Origin: Alicyclobacillus pomorum DSM 14955
GTDB lineage: Bacteria; Bacillota; Bacilli; Alicyclobacillales; Alicyclobacillaceae
Reading direction: 5' to 3'
NCBI RefSeq assembly: GCF_000472905.1
Contig: NZ_AXAR01000015.1
Location: 17,607-81,606 of the forward strand
Length of the DNA stretch: 64,000 nucleotides
The position numbers and the translations under genes are program-made. The first letter of the stretch is position 1, and every line of letters begins with the position of its first letter. Shown in pieces: positions 33,050 through 41,951 of the stretch. The notes below the pieces were generated by a model that saw nothing but the letters and a program-made list of their open reading frames with translations, was not told the DNA's origin and ran no database searches.

Positions 33050-33259
33050 TCAATAATAACCGGGGCGGTGGCAGCCTGCGCCTGGACATCCTGGATCAAC
33101 GACGATATTCCTAGTGATGGGTTGGTAGAAGTGCCGTGGAACGTTCACAATGACGTGTCTGTTGATGTTTACAATTGGATGGACATAAGGAACCATCCGG
33201 GGAATGTAACAATCCCGAACACAGTAGCGGGGTGGACACATAATCGGCGGGCAATTCAT
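33050..33259 (-). CDS. CotD-like spore coat protein
   Basis: The protein has 69 residues. The pattern PYVHPIVNINRHVIVNVPRHFY followed by DPGCPGAGC resembles the IPHIHP, NVNH and Cys/Gly end of CotD, an inner coat protein of Bacillus spores. Cys residues at the N- and C-termini (MNCPPIMCPP, CPGAGC) suggest disulfide links. AAGGAGGTG lies 10 bp upstream. It lies between two YjcZ-like genes on the same strand. Confidence 0.65.
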   Translation of the reverse strand: MNCPPIMCPPRYCVRDCYIPRMVPYVHPIVNINRHVIVNVPRHFYQPITRNIVVDPGCPGAGCHRPGYY

Positions 33260-33371
33260 CGCATAGACACCTCCTTGTTTTCTCCAATGAGAAAGGCACA
33301 GTAGCCTTGCTCCAACGCGTTCATGAGTAAACAGGTACTATCGTACAAACCATCTCGCATCCACTGGCGCA

Positions 33372-33479
33372 TCAACACCCTACCGCTGCTCCATAGCCTG
33401 GAACTAACAAGAAGAACAAGACGAAGATAATCAGAAATACGACTGCCCAATGCGTATAGCCACCGAACACCCCGTACAT
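33372..33479 (-). CDS. YjcZ-family sporulation peptide
   Basis: The peptide has 35 residues: MYGVFGGYTHWAVVFLIIFV, then FFLLVPGYGAAVGC. A GGGAGGG site precedes the ATG at 33479. It is very close to the peptide at 45311. Expression in sporulation is inferred from the family and from the neighbouring CotD-like gene. Confidence 0.8.
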   Translation of the reverse strand: MYGVFGGYTHWAVVFLIIFVLFFLLVPGYGAAVGC

Positions 33480-33740
33480 TCCCTTTCCCTCCCCTGTGCT
33501 GAGTGTCAACTTAGAATATTGTTAGGTGATTGTCCTACAAAAAGGTCATATGACTTAGTCCATTCGCCTCTTTTTCCCAACAAGACACCGTGTTCGTGTG
33601 TAGGAGGGATTTTCGAGATATAAGGCAATCGTCGCAAGACCAAAGTTCGCACGGTTCGGGGGCACCGTAGGTACTTGTCTGAACACAACCTTTCCTGCAA
33701 ACATATTGTATTTCCGTCTGGCACTAGGGGAGGTGAGGAA

Positions 33741-33914
33741 GTGGGAAGGATTATTCCGTTTCCAAAGCAGGCTGAGCCATCCGTTACAACAGTCATTGTG
33801 GTGAAGACGACCGCACGGAACGCACTGAAGCAGTCGGGGCCGTCATCCATGAAAGAAGCGAAATGCTGGCGCGCCAAGAATATCCTGAATCATCTAACGG
33901 ACAAACCGAGATGA
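33741..33914 (+). CDS. small basic hypothetical protein
   Basis: The protein has 57 residues from the GTG at 33741, which has GGGGAGGTGAGG just upstream. It starts MGRIIPFPKQAE and is basic at the C-terminus. An earlier in-frame ATG at 33675 lacks a ribosome site. No family recognised. Confidence 0.45.
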   Translation: MGRIIPFPKQAEPSVTTVIVVKTTARNALKQSGPSSMKEAKCWRAKNILNHLTDKPR

Positions 33915-34214
33915 GTCAATGATGTATCGTTACCTACGGCAAGCGGCCGAAACTGTCCATCATTGCAGGTATATCCTGAAATGAAAGTGTTCCAGATATG
34001 AGGAGCCTTGTGAAAACAAGGCCCATGTTTTAGGAATCGCTGTCCTTCTTCCCCGCTCGGGAATGCCCGTCGTGGTTGGATGGTTCTTGGATGAGCTTAC
34101 CCCGAAAACTGAGCATTGCAATGATGGGCCAATACCGTGCCCATCGACTGATTCTGTCTCATACTTTGTATCATGTCGCTGAGAGATGGGGAGTCGCATG
34201 TACCACCAGATGAC
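33915..34214. other. intergenic stretch
   Basis: No gene supported. A frame on the minus strand at 33960 to 34244 has no ribosome site. Confidence 0.3.
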
Positions 34215-34313
34215 ATGTACGGAGGGTTTGGAGGATACACCCATTGGTCTGCCGTGATCTTGATGATCCTTGTTCTATTTATTCTGATTATTCCACATCG
34301 CGGCAGATATTAG
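34215..34313 (+). CDS. YjcZ-family sporulation peptide
   Basis: The peptide has 32 residues: MYGGFGGYTHWSAVILMILV, an ILII helix end and a basic tail HRGRY. It lacks a good ribosome site (GGGGAG lies about 25 bp upstream), so expression may be low or the start may lie elsewhere. Its core is like the other YjcZ-like peptides but the tail differs. Confidence 0.6.
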   Translation: MYGGFGGYTHWSAVILMILVLFILIIPHRGRY

Positions 34314-34393
34314 ACACCTAGCACAACATCACCTGTTTTCTACATCCAGGATATCTATGAAGGCGATAAAATGGACAAAAGGGATGAGGAAGC

Positions 34394-34717
34394 ATGTCAG
34401 TCGTGATGAGGCATCACGCCACGAGGTTAATCGGTCACAGTGTTGTAGCCTACCATGTGAGTGGCACAACGTATCATGGAACCTTGCATTCAGTGGAAGA
34501 TCATGGTATCTATATGATGAATGCAAGAGGGTTTCATCCGGCATCTGCACCAGTGAATACGGCAGCGGTCGAACACGCAATATCAGATACCGATGGAAAA
34601 GCAGATGTGTCGGAAGCTTTCTTTCCGTTCTTTTTCCTGCCTTTTGTAGCTCTTGCTGGTCTAGCAGCTGCTTCTGCTTACCCTCCTTATGGGTACTATT
34701 ATCCTGGCTATTATTGA
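34394..34717 (+). CDS. hypothetical protein with LSm-like head and Tyr/Gly-rich tail
   Basis: The protein has 107 residues. The first 45 (LIGHSVVAYHVSGTTYHGTL, then GIYMMN) look like a small beta-barrel of the LSm/Sm-like type; then a linker, a hydrophobic stretch (FFPFFFLPFVALAGLAAASA) and a Tyr/Gly/Pro end (PPYGYYYPGYY). It follows a YjcZ-like gene on the same strand and has a GGATGAGG site. Similar small spore-type proteins occur in Bacillales; I cannot name this one. A membrane or coat association is likely from the tail. Confidence 0.6.
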   Translation: MSVVMRHHATRLIGHSVVAYHVSGTTYHGTLHSVEDHGIYMMNARGFHPASAPVNTAAVEHAISDTDGKADVSEAFFPFFFLPFVALAGLAAASAYPPYGYYYPGYY

Positions 34718-34743
34718 CTTGTATAAGGACTGTCTAGAACGAA

Positions 34744-34769
34744 GAGAACCGCCTCCAAAGACGGTTCTC
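34744..34769 (+). terminator. terminator after the LSm-like gene
   Basis: GAGAACCG pairs with CGGTTCTC, followed by TTTTCG, about 25 bp after the stop codon. Confidence 0.75.
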
Positions 34770-35013
34770 TTTTCGTCTGGAAATGTTCAATATGTATTTC
34801 TTTGCTGACCAGGCTGGCGTCGGTCAAGGACACGACCAAGCACCCACATCAGGCGTCCTTCGGTTATTGGTCCCCCCATACTACGAGCTCTCTCCATGCA
34901 GTTTCATATCCTATGTAGCTCATCATGTAAATCAGCACAGTTAGGATAAACTAACTATTGCAGTTAGACATATAAAGCGATTATACTTACACGAGAAAAC
35001 ATGATTAAAGTAG

Positions 35014-35292
35014 TCAACTTTCATCTGTATCGAATTCCAAGCCTGTTTGAAGGGAGTACGTTTCAGTGCCACATGCCACGGTACATAGGCCTCTCAGCCA
35101 GCCTTTGTTACGCATTGTTCCAGGGCTTCTCATCATTTTTTTGTTGTTCTCTTCGTGGTGTTTCTCGATTCGGTCAATCTGAGTAATTTGTGCATCGTGG
35201 ATTGTAATGTTCACAGAACCGTACTCCAATCCTTCCAACGCATGAAGGATTTGTTCAATGACCTTGTCTTGGTTCATTTTGTACTGAGCCAC
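35014..35292 (-). CDS. YezD-family (DUF2292) protein with unusual C-terminal extension
   Basis: The protein has 92 residues; the first 52 match the YezD/DUF2292 family (IEQILHALEGLEYGSVNITI, then HDAQITQIDRIEKH). YezD proteins are about 55 residues. The remaining 40 residues are unrelated and less regular, so a frameshift or lost stop codon may have extended it. The start is a GTG at 35292 with GGGGAT upstream. Family members are of unknown function, some near sulfur-metabolism genes. Confidence 0.65.
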   Translation of the reverse strand: MAQYKMNQDKVIEQILHALEGLEYGSVNITIHDAQITQIDRIEKHHEENNKKMMRSPGTMRNKGWLRGLCTVACGTETYSLQTGLEFDTDES

Positions 35293-35688
35293 ACGAATAT
35301 CCCCTTTCGATGGATATTTATGAGATCGCTAAGTAAGCGCGTACTGCCCAGGTCTTTCTGGCCGGCAATGCCTCTTGTGTTCTGTGCTTCCCCCCACATG
35401 TGACGTCCTCTGACCGAATCCCGAGTATGTTTATTTGTTTTATCGAATTGCCGTTACAATGAGTATATATCGCAATTTTATGAAGTCAACCATAAAAACC
35501 GATTACTCCAATGGTTTTTATACAATTTGGATTGATATCTCAAAAGACAAACAAAAAACAGCCGTTGAGCGGCTGTTTGTGTGAAATGGATGCCTTGTGA
35601 TGTGTGATTGAGTGATTCTGGCCATGCCCCTGTGCGTCAAGGCAGTCATGTTTCCGACGAGACACTGCCCGGAATCGTCGTAAACGCT
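35293..35688. other. intergenic region with terminator
   Basis: Holds the terminator at 35556. No gene seen. Confidence 0.4.
35556..35578 (-). terminator. terminator of the M20 amidohydrolase gene
   Basis: On the minus strand AAACAGCCG pairs with CGGCTGTTT and is followed by a T run, about 110 bp after the stop codon of the gene at 35689. Confidence 0.75.
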
Positions 35689-36897
35689 TCACTGCGGCAA
35701 GTCTGGGCCGCTGGTGCGAAACTCTTCCCAAACCTTCTCCAGGAAGCTGGGATCCAGCAACAAATCTGCGCCGGTTTTCGCTAAGGCTTCGGCCATGTGC
35801 AGCATCGCCTCGTGCGCCTCCGGAGAAGCAGCCGCCTCCCGGAACTCGTGTGTATGGCCAGAAGTGCCAAGCGGAGCAATCTTCAGATACGGATGAATCG
35901 TTGGAAGCACCAGACTCACGTTGCCAATGTCTGACGACCCTGTCCCCCCTTTGAGGACAGGAATCTCTACCGGTTCTCCCAGTGCCTCGAGGTACTCCGA
36001 AACACGTGACGCGATGGTGTGGTTATTCTTTCGTTCCGCGTAGATTGGGGAACCGTGTTCCACTTCAACCGTTGTCCCCGTCGCCAAAGCTGCTGCCTGA
36101 GCGCATGCGGTCACGCGGTCGACCAACTCGAAGACTTCTTCCGTAGTCAGTGCTCGAACCAAGAACGAGGCTTCGGTGTAGTCGGGAACGACATTTGGCG
36201 CCGAGCCTCCGTTGACGATAATGCCGTGGATCCGAGCGGTCTCGGGAATGTGCTGACGAAGCCCATCGACCGCAACGTAAAACTGAATCATAGCCGCCAA
36301 AGCATTTCGCCCTTCTTGTGGATTACTTGCCGCATGGGCCGCCTTCCCGTGATACTTAATGACTAGATGTGCTGTCGCAGTGGCGTGGCGCCAAGGAATC
36401 GTGCGGTCCCCGGGATGAAACATCAGTGCTGCATCAATCCCGTCAAAAACCCCTTTTTCCAACTCGATGATCTTTCCACCCCCGTCTTCTTCGCCAGGGG
36501 TTCCAATCACAACGATGCTTCCGCTAGGGTCCGGCAGTGCTCGTCGTAAAGCTGTCGCAGCCGCCAGTCCTCCACTCGCGATAAGATTATGTCCACAGGC
36601 ATGCCCAATGTCCGGAAGTGCGTCATACTCCAATAGAAAGGCAACTGCCGGGCGCGCCTTGGTTCCTCGCCGCGCCACGAACGCCGTCGGCAAGTCGGCG
36701 ACGCCCCTTTCAACCTCAAAACCTTCTTGTACCAGCCAATCGGTCAATCGCTCGCTCGCGTAGTACTCCTGTAACGACAGTTCAGGATGACGATGTAGAT
36801 CAAGACTCAGTTTCACAATGTCGGCGCGAATTTCTTGGATGGCTTCATGGATGCGGTTGTGAACCTGTGTGCGATGCCCCACTACTGACTCCCCCAC
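35689..36897 (-). CDS. M20-family amidohydrolase (AbgB/PM20D2-like)
   Basis: The protein has about 402 residues from the GTG at 36897, preceded by GGGGAGGAG. Family motifs: HRHPELSLQEY near the N-terminus, GHACGHNL with a metal-binding His pair, TPGEEDGGGK with the catalytic Glu pair, and KYHGKAAHAA in the dimerisation domain. The His of GTSGHTHEF completes the site. Relatives cleave N-acyl or p-aminobenzoyl amino acids or dipeptides. The product specificity cannot be told. An MFS exporter gene lies upstream on the same strand. Confidence 0.85.
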   Translation of the reverse strand: MGESVVGHRTQVHNRIHEAIQEIRADIVKLSLDLHRHPELSLQEYYASERLTDWLVQEGFEVERGVADLPTAFVARRGTKARPAVAFLLEYDALPDIGHACGHNLIASGGLAAATALRRALPDPSGSIVVIGTPGEEDGGGKIIELEKGVFDGIDAALMFHPGDRTIPWRHATATAHLVIKYHGKAAHAASNPQEGRNALAAMIQFYVAVDGLRQHIPETARIHGIIVNGGSAPNVVPDYTEASFLVRALTTEEVFELVDRVTACAQAAALATGTTVEVEHGSPIYAERKNNHTIASRVSEYLEALGEPVEIPVLKGGTGSSDIGNVSLVLPTIHPYLKIAPLGTSGHTHEFREAAASPEAHEAMLHMAEALAKTGADLLLDPSFLEKVWEEFRTSGPDLPQ

Positions 36898-36987
36898 TCC
36901 ATACTCCTCCCCTGAACACAACGGAAACTGTCGTTTTCGGAGAATTGACAGACTATACCCACGATTATGGGAGATTATAAAGGAGAC

Positions 36988-38238
36988 CTATCGACTGGTC
37001 AACGAATTCTCTTGTGCCCCGAGGTGCCCTGAGCGGTACACGAGGAGAAAGTAACACAGGATGGCACACATGTCGCAGACGGCAATCACTACGCCCATCG
37101 GCATACTGGTTCGGCTTCCTCCCATCCCGACGAGCGGAGTCGCCACTGCTCCCATGAGCATCTGGACGACGCCAATCAGCGCTGCGGCAGTACCGGCTGA
37201 CCGCCCCTGACTCTGCATCGCGAGTGACGTACTTGTCGTGCCGACAATACCTACGCACGCCACAACCAGGAACAGTGGTGGTAACACCGCAAACAGCCCG
37301 ACTCCGAGCCATATCATGGAAAAAAGGACGACGCTGCTGAGAGCGGCCAACCCCAGCCCAACCACCAGCACCTTTGCCTCACCGATTCGAGTGGAGAACC
37401 GGGCACTCAACTGGCTGGCTAAAATAATCCCAAGTCCATTGACCGCAAAAATCACGCTAAACGTTTGTGGCGACACACCGAATATCTCTTGCAACACGAA
37501 CGGAGATCCGGATATATACCCAAACATGGCCGCGAAAACGAGTGCTTGAGCCAACGAGTATCCGAGAAAAGTACGATGACGAACAAGTTTACTTAAAGTG
37601 ATGAGTGTATTCCGAAGTCCGCCCTTCGACCGCTTATGACTCGGTAAACTCTCCGGCAGACCAAAGACGACCGCTAAGACCATGAGAACTCCAAGCGCGC
37701 CGAGAACAACGAACACACCGTGCCAAGTTGTGACACGGAGTAATTGTCCACCGGCGACCGGCGCGAGGATGGGCGCGGCACCATTGACTAACATCAAACG
37801 CGCAAAGAACGTCGTCAGCTCGCTGCCCGAGAAATAATCCCGTGCGACTGCACGTGCAATGACTATGCCCGCAGATCCCGCCAAGCCCTGGATCAATCGC
37901 AGCGCAATCAATATCCAAATCGACGAGGTCGTGGCGCAGAGAAAGGATGCGGCCGTGTACACAACCAGTCCCGCAATCAAGGGCCTACGGCGACCCAACG
38001 CGTCGCTCAGGGGGCCAGCCAGCAATTGACCCAACGCAAGCCCAACGAGGCAGAACGTCAAACTCAGTTGAGCGAAAGATGTGCTGACATGTAGTTCTCT
38101 CGCGAGCGACGGTAGGGAAGGTAGGTACATGTCAATCGACAGCGGCGCCAGCGCGGTCAGTGATCCGAGTACGACAGCCAGCCACATTCTGTGCTCTGGT
38201 ACATATGAAGTCGCATGATTTGTGTTGGTCAAGTCCAC
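36988..38238 (-). CDS. Bcr/CflA-family multidrug efflux MFS transporter
   Basis: The protein has 416 residues with 12 membrane helices. The N-terminal APLSIDMYLPSLPSLARELHV is the Bcr/CflA signature and GPLSDALGRRRPLIAG is the loop 2-3 MFS motif. LFVARAVARDYFSG-like IVIARAVARDYFSG is also typical. It exports drugs or small molecules with protons. Start GTG at 38238 follows GGGAGG. Only 90 bp separate it from the amidohydrolase gene downstream, so they may be co-transcribed. Confidence 0.88.
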   Translation of the reverse strand: MDLTNTNHATSYVPEHRMWLAVVLGSLTALAPLSIDMYLPSLPSLARELHVSTSFAQLSLTFCLVGLALGQLLAGPLSDALGRRRPLIAGLVVYTAASFLCATTSSIWILIALRLIQGLAGSAGIVIARAVARDYFSGSELTTFFARLMLVNGAAPILAPVAGGQLLRVTTWHGVFVVLGALGVLMVLAVVFGLPESLPSHKRSKGGLRNTLITLSKLVRHRTFLGYSLAQALVFAAMFGYISGSPFVLQEIFGVSPQTFSVIFAVNGLGIILASQLSARFSTRIGEAKVLVVGLGLAALSSVVLFSMIWLGVGLFAVLPPLFLVVACVGIVGTTSTSLAMQSQGRSAGTAAALIGVVQMLMGAVATPLVGMGGSRTSMPMGVVIAVCDMCAILCYFLLVYRSGHLGAQENSLTSR

Positions 38239-38716
38239 ATGCCTCCCACATGTTCAACAAGCCGGAGTTCCGTAAAATTCAACGTCCGGCACCAGCCAAT
38301 TTCTGTTACCCAAGATCATATGGATACATGATAGGGACGCCCACCAGGGATGTCAAACGATGATGTTCCATGTCTTCGTGTTTTGTTTTGCATACCAGGT
38401 CTCGAATGTTCTGGTGGCGATGACTTATGGCGAATCGTTTTCTGCATCGATACCATCTCGGCAAAGCAAAAACGCTCACGGATGTGAGCGTTTTTGCCGG
38501 GTTAGGCTTGTGAGGTCGTAGGTGTGACAATTCAAGGGGGCATTTCGAGAGCGACACCTACACGGGTGTGGATGGACGAGTTGTCGTCCTGTATGGGTTC
38601 AGTGTACCGTTGAGATGTGGAGAAAATGTGGAAAAGATGTGTAAACCATGTGTAGATCTGCACGTGCCACCGCTCGCCCCCCGCTGAACTTGACGTAAGA
38701 AGTGCTTAAGTCTCCC
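38239..38716. other. intergenic region with terminator
   Basis: Contains the bidirectional terminator at 38466. No gene seen. Confidence 0.4.
38466..38497. terminator. bidirectional terminator
   Basis: GCAAAAACGCTCAC pairs with GTGAGCGTTTTTGC around GGAT. The A and T flanks allow use from either strand; it lies after the secreted glucosaminidase gene. Confidence 0.8.
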
Positions 38717-40573
38717 TTATGGATAGCTCATTCCGAATCCAAACGGATACAGGGTGGCGTTCGCATCGGACGCCGCTGGAATGTCGACGGGCAGCTTTCC
38801 TGACGGGTTCACAATACCGAAGACTACGCGGGCCACAGCTTTCAATGACACGGGACTATCGCTGTACGTCGCTAGATAGTCTTTGACTCCGGGCAGGTAC
38901 GCGATATCGTATGGATTTCCGACCGCCACAACGATGACCGGCTTCCCCGTGGCTTCCAGAGCCTGAACGAGCTTCTGTTGTTGCAGATAGGATGCAGCAT
39001 TGTACGTACTCACTACGACGACGTCGTTTTGCTGCGCTTGTTGAACCACGGAATGGATTGTGATGTCGTCCGGCGAACTCCCCGTCGCATAGGCGCTGGT
39101 GATAACCCCATACTGCCCCACGGATCGGGCTAAGGTGTTTGCGGTGTTGACCCCATAACCAGTGACAAGCACCTTCTTCCCGCTGTTGGGTTGCAGGGGA
39201 AGGAGGTGATCATCATCTTTAAGGAGGGTGATGGTCTGGTTGGTGATGGCATCGGCAATTTGCAAGTTTTGCGGAGTCCCAACAATCTTCCCTACTGCGG
39301 ATGTGTCTACGTACGGGTTCTGGAACAATCCCAACTTGTACTTTAGACGCAGGATCCGGTAAACGGACTGGTCAATCCGTTTTTCACTGATCTCACCGGA
39401 TTTCACTGCATTCTCGACGGAGGTAATGGCCAAATTCAGATCTTCCGGCATGAGGAGAAGGTCTGCACCAGCCTGAATGGCTTCTACAGGGACGCGGTCG
39501 TCCCCAAACAACGCTCGAACACCCTGCATCTGCAGCGAATCGGTTTCAATGACGCCGTCGTAACCAAGCTTATCCCGCAGCAATCCGGTCAGAATGGGCT
39601 TTGACAACGTAGCCGGACGACCAGAGTTGTCCAACGCTGGAACAACAATGTGCGCGGACATGATGACGTCGACTCCGCTCTGAATCGCCGCTTTGAACGG
39701 CGGCAAGTCAATATTGTTCAATTGGTCCAACGTGTGTGTAATGATTGGCAGTCCTGTGTGACTGTCCGTATCGGTGTCGCCATGTCCAGGGAAGTGTTTT
39801 GCGGTCGCAGCCACTCCTGCATCCTGATACCCTTGGACAGCAGCACTTCCTAGGAGAGCCACGAGGTCAGGGTTTGATCCGAACGACCGCACACCAATGA
39901 CTGGATTCGCCGGATTCACGTTGACGTCAGTATCCGGCGCGTTGTCCTGATGGATGCCCATGGCACGAAGTTCTGTTCCGGTGATGTGCGCGGCATCATA
40001 CGCATACTCTGGATTGCGAGCGGCACCGAGCGCCATGTTGCCAGGGAACTGTGTGGCAGGCGGGCCGATGCGCGTCACAAGACCTTGCTCCTGGTCAGTG
40101 GGCACGAGCAGTGGAATGGGCAAGCGCTCCGACATCGCTGCACGTTGCAGGCCGTTGGACAAATTCGCGATTTGAGTCGGGTTTGACAAGTTGTCGCTCC
40201 AGCTGAAGTAGATGACACCACCCAGGTGATACTTTTGCACCAGTTGTGCGCCATTATCGACACCAAACTCTTTCTGGTTTGCCGCGACGTCCTGCGGATT
40301 GGTCGTGGAGGCGCTGTCTCCGTACGCGTAAGTGATAAACATCTGGCCAATCTTTTCCACCAATGTCATGTGCCGAATTTTGCTTTCAATCCACCCACGG
40401 TGCGCTGCGTCATCTTTCCATCCAGTCTTGTTCGGATCCTGCCACCTTTGACTGTTGGTACTTGCCTGTGCAACCGCATTCCCCAGCCCCGTCCACAACA
40501 AAGCACCCATGGTAAGGACGCAGAGACCAGCACGCACCCCCGTCGTGGTTGTTGTCGACGAATGCTTTGACAT
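38717..40573 (-). CDS. nagZ: secreted GH3 beta-N-acetylglucosaminidase (NagZ/YbbD-like)
   Basis: The protein has 618 residues with a signal peptide (GLCVLTMGALLWTGLG, cleavage after AVA). The GH3 barrel has KHFPGHGDTDTDSHTGLP, with the Asp-His acid/base pair special to NagZ enzymes, and the nucleophile Asp in VIETDSLQMQGV. A C-terminal alpha/beta domain follows, as in YbbD of Bacillus subtilis (about 640 residues). It removes GlcNAc from muropeptides in cell-wall recycling. AGAGGAG lies before the ATG. Confidence 0.9.
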   Translation of the reverse strand: MSKHSSTTTTTGVRAGLCVLTMGALLWTGLGNAVAQASTNSQRWQDPNKTGWKDDAAHRGWIESKIRHMTLVEKIGQMFITYAYGDSASTTNPQDVAANQKEFGVDNGAQLVQKYHLGGVIYFSWSDNLSNPTQIANLSNGLQRAAMSERLPIPLLVPTDQEQGLVTRIGPPATQFPGNMALGAARNPEYAYDAAHITGTELRAMGIHQDNAPDTDVNVNPANPVIGVRSFGSNPDLVALLGSAAVQGYQDAGVAATAKHFPGHGDTDTDSHTGLPIITHTLDQLNNIDLPPFKAAIQSGVDVIMSAHIVVPALDNSGRPATLSKPILTGLLRDKLGYDGVIETDSLQMQGVRALFGDDRVPVEAIQAGADLLLMPEDLNLAITSVENAVKSGEISEKRIDQSVYRILRLKYKLGLFQNPYVDTSAVGKIVGTPQNLQIADAITNQTITLLKDDDHLLPLQPNSGKKVLVTGYGVNTANTLARSVGQYGVITSAYATGSSPDDITIHSVVQQAQQNDVVVVSTYNAASYLQQQKLVQALEATGKPVIVVAVGNPYDIAYLPGVKDYLATYSDSPVSLKAVARVVFGIVNPSGKLPVDIPAASDANATLYPFGFGMSYP

Positions 40574-40599
40574 ACTTCAAACTCCTCTCTCCTGCTTCG

Positions 40600-40613
40600 T
40601 GAAAGCGCTTGGC
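40600..40613. promoter_or_regulatory. possible CcpA (cre-like) site upstream of nagZ
   Basis: TGAAAGCGCTTGGC resembles the cre consensus TGWAANCGNTNWCA in its first half and is partly palindromic, but the 3-prime end does not match. It lies 27 bp upstream of the nagZ start. Confidence 0.25.
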
Positions 40614-40626
40614 CGGAGGTACAAAA

Positions 40627-40658
40627 AAGGCAGGAGCCGCTATCGCTCAGCCTGCCTT
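40627..40658 (-). terminator. terminator after the acidic small gene
   Basis: On the minus strand AAGGCAGG and CCTGCCTT pair, followed by a TTTTT run. It ends transcription from the gene at 40886. Confidence 0.7.
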
Positions 40659-40885
40659 GCGCCTGCAGCAACACGCTAACACGAATTGAATGAATCGTTC
40701 ATCCTTCATATAGATACGTCAGATCATTCGGTTTTTTCGGTTATCCGATGATGATTTGAAACGGATGTTTCGGGGTGGACAGAAAACGCTACGGCTTTGG
40801 CACGCAGCGCTGAAAGCGTATTTTCAAACACATGAGGGGTTGCGACATGAAGGTGATTGCGCAGCGTTTGACAGCGTCAAGTGGG

Positions 40886-41056
40886 TTAGGGCTCGCTCGG
40901 ATCGTATTCGTCGTACTCTAGTTTGGTGACCTGGGTTGTGTTCCCCTCCGCGACGTCCTCTGGCGTGGCGTCGGCGTTGAGCCCCTCCACACCGTCCAGC
41001 CCGGGTGCGAGACGCTCATTTTGCTGGTCGTCTTTGTGCGTATGTTTCTTTTCCAT
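40886..41056 (-). CDS. small acidic hypothetical protein
   Basis: The protein has 56 residues from the ATG at 41056, with GGGAGGACACC upstream; an open frame extends further 5-prime without support. It starts MEKKHTHKDDQQNE and is rich in Asp and Glu with an EYDEYDPSEP end. Small acidic proteins of this sort are common in sporulating Bacillales; I cannot name the family. Confidence 0.55.
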   Translation of the reverse strand: MEKKHTHKDDQQNERLAPGLDGVEGLNADATPEDVAEGNTTQVTKLEYDEYDPSEP

Positions 41057-41235
41057 GGTGTCCTCCCTACATGCGACTTCTCCGTCAGACATACTGACGA
41101 CACGAGCCTTTTGCGCACTAGTTTGTGGAAAAACCATCCACCATATGCACTTCAAATTCATGTACCATTTACATATGCGCCATCTTGAAACACTGAGACA
41201 CTGCACCTGACGTGACAAGAAATGAAAGGGGACTT

Positions 41236-41853
41236 TTGAAGTTGGGATCCCGATTGATGCATCTCATCGTAGCCGATTACGTAGCAACGGAACTTGGCAT
41301 CTCGGACAGAGGACGTATGCTGTTAGGGGCCATTGCACCGGATGCTGCTTCAGACAAGGCGTCTACCCATTTCAAAGGACAGCTTCATCCGTATGCACTG
41401 AATCGCCCTATCGACTGTCATCGCTTTGTATTAAAGTATCGGAATCGGTTTTCAGACGCATTTTTCATCGGTTACCTGACGCATCTTGTCATGGACGACG
41501 TATGGACAATGAAAACGGACTTTTCGGGGTTTGAAGCGCGAGTCAAACGAAATCCTGAGCTGTATCACATGTATCACGAAGATTTGCGGTTGTGTAATGC
41601 GAAACTCAGTCAAGTGTATCCCTTACACGAAATCCACAAGACGTTGTTGACTGCACAAGACATGCCCGACATCGAAGAAGTGAAAACAAGAGAAGTTCTC
41701 ACGTACAAACAGGAGGCCATCGCTGACTTTGACTATCCGCCTCAGCACCTCACACACCCCCTGCACCTGTTTACGTTCGAAGAAATGATCCATTACGTGG
41801 AGCGTTCCAAGAGCAAGGCGTTGGATTGGAGCCGAGTCGTCTACGACACATGA
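41236..41853 (+). CDS. zinc-dependent phospholipase C-like hydrolase
   Basis: The protein has 205 residues from the TTG at 41236, which has AAGGGG just upstream and gives the usual family start (SRLMHLIVADYV). An earlier GTG at 41212 is possible. Histidines and acidic residues in SRLMH, GAIAPDAAS, DCHRFVLKY and GYLTHLVMDD form the expected zinc site of the PLC/S1-P1 type. It resembles the zinc-dependent phospholipase C family of Firmicutes. The substrate is unproven. Confidence 0.7.
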   Translation: MKLGSRLMHLIVADYVATELGISDRGRMLLGAIAPDAASDKASTHFKGQLHPYALNRPIDCHRFVLKYRNRFSDAFFIGYLTHLVMDDVWTMKTDFSGFEARVKRNPELYHMYHEDLRLCNAKLSQVYPLHEIHKTLLTAQDMPDIEEVKTREVLTYKQEAIADFDYPPQHLTHPLHLFTFEEMIHYVERSKSKALDWSRVVYDT

Positions 41854-41898
41854 ACGGCATTTGCCTCAACCTGGGCAACGGAAATGAATTCGCATGGA

Positions 41899-41928
41899 AG
41901 GGCGCGCGGTTCAGTCTCGCGCGCCCTT
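41899..41928. terminator. bidirectional terminator between PLC-like gene and tex
   Basis: AAGGGCGCGCG pairs with CGCGCGCCCTT, followed by a T-rich tail. It separates two convergent genes. Confidence 0.8.
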
Positions 41929-41951
41929 TTTACGAAACATCCTACATCTCT

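Noticed and set aside
40600-40613. A firm CcpA operator upstream of nagZ
   Set aside because: Only the first half matches the consensus; kept as a low-confidence feature only.
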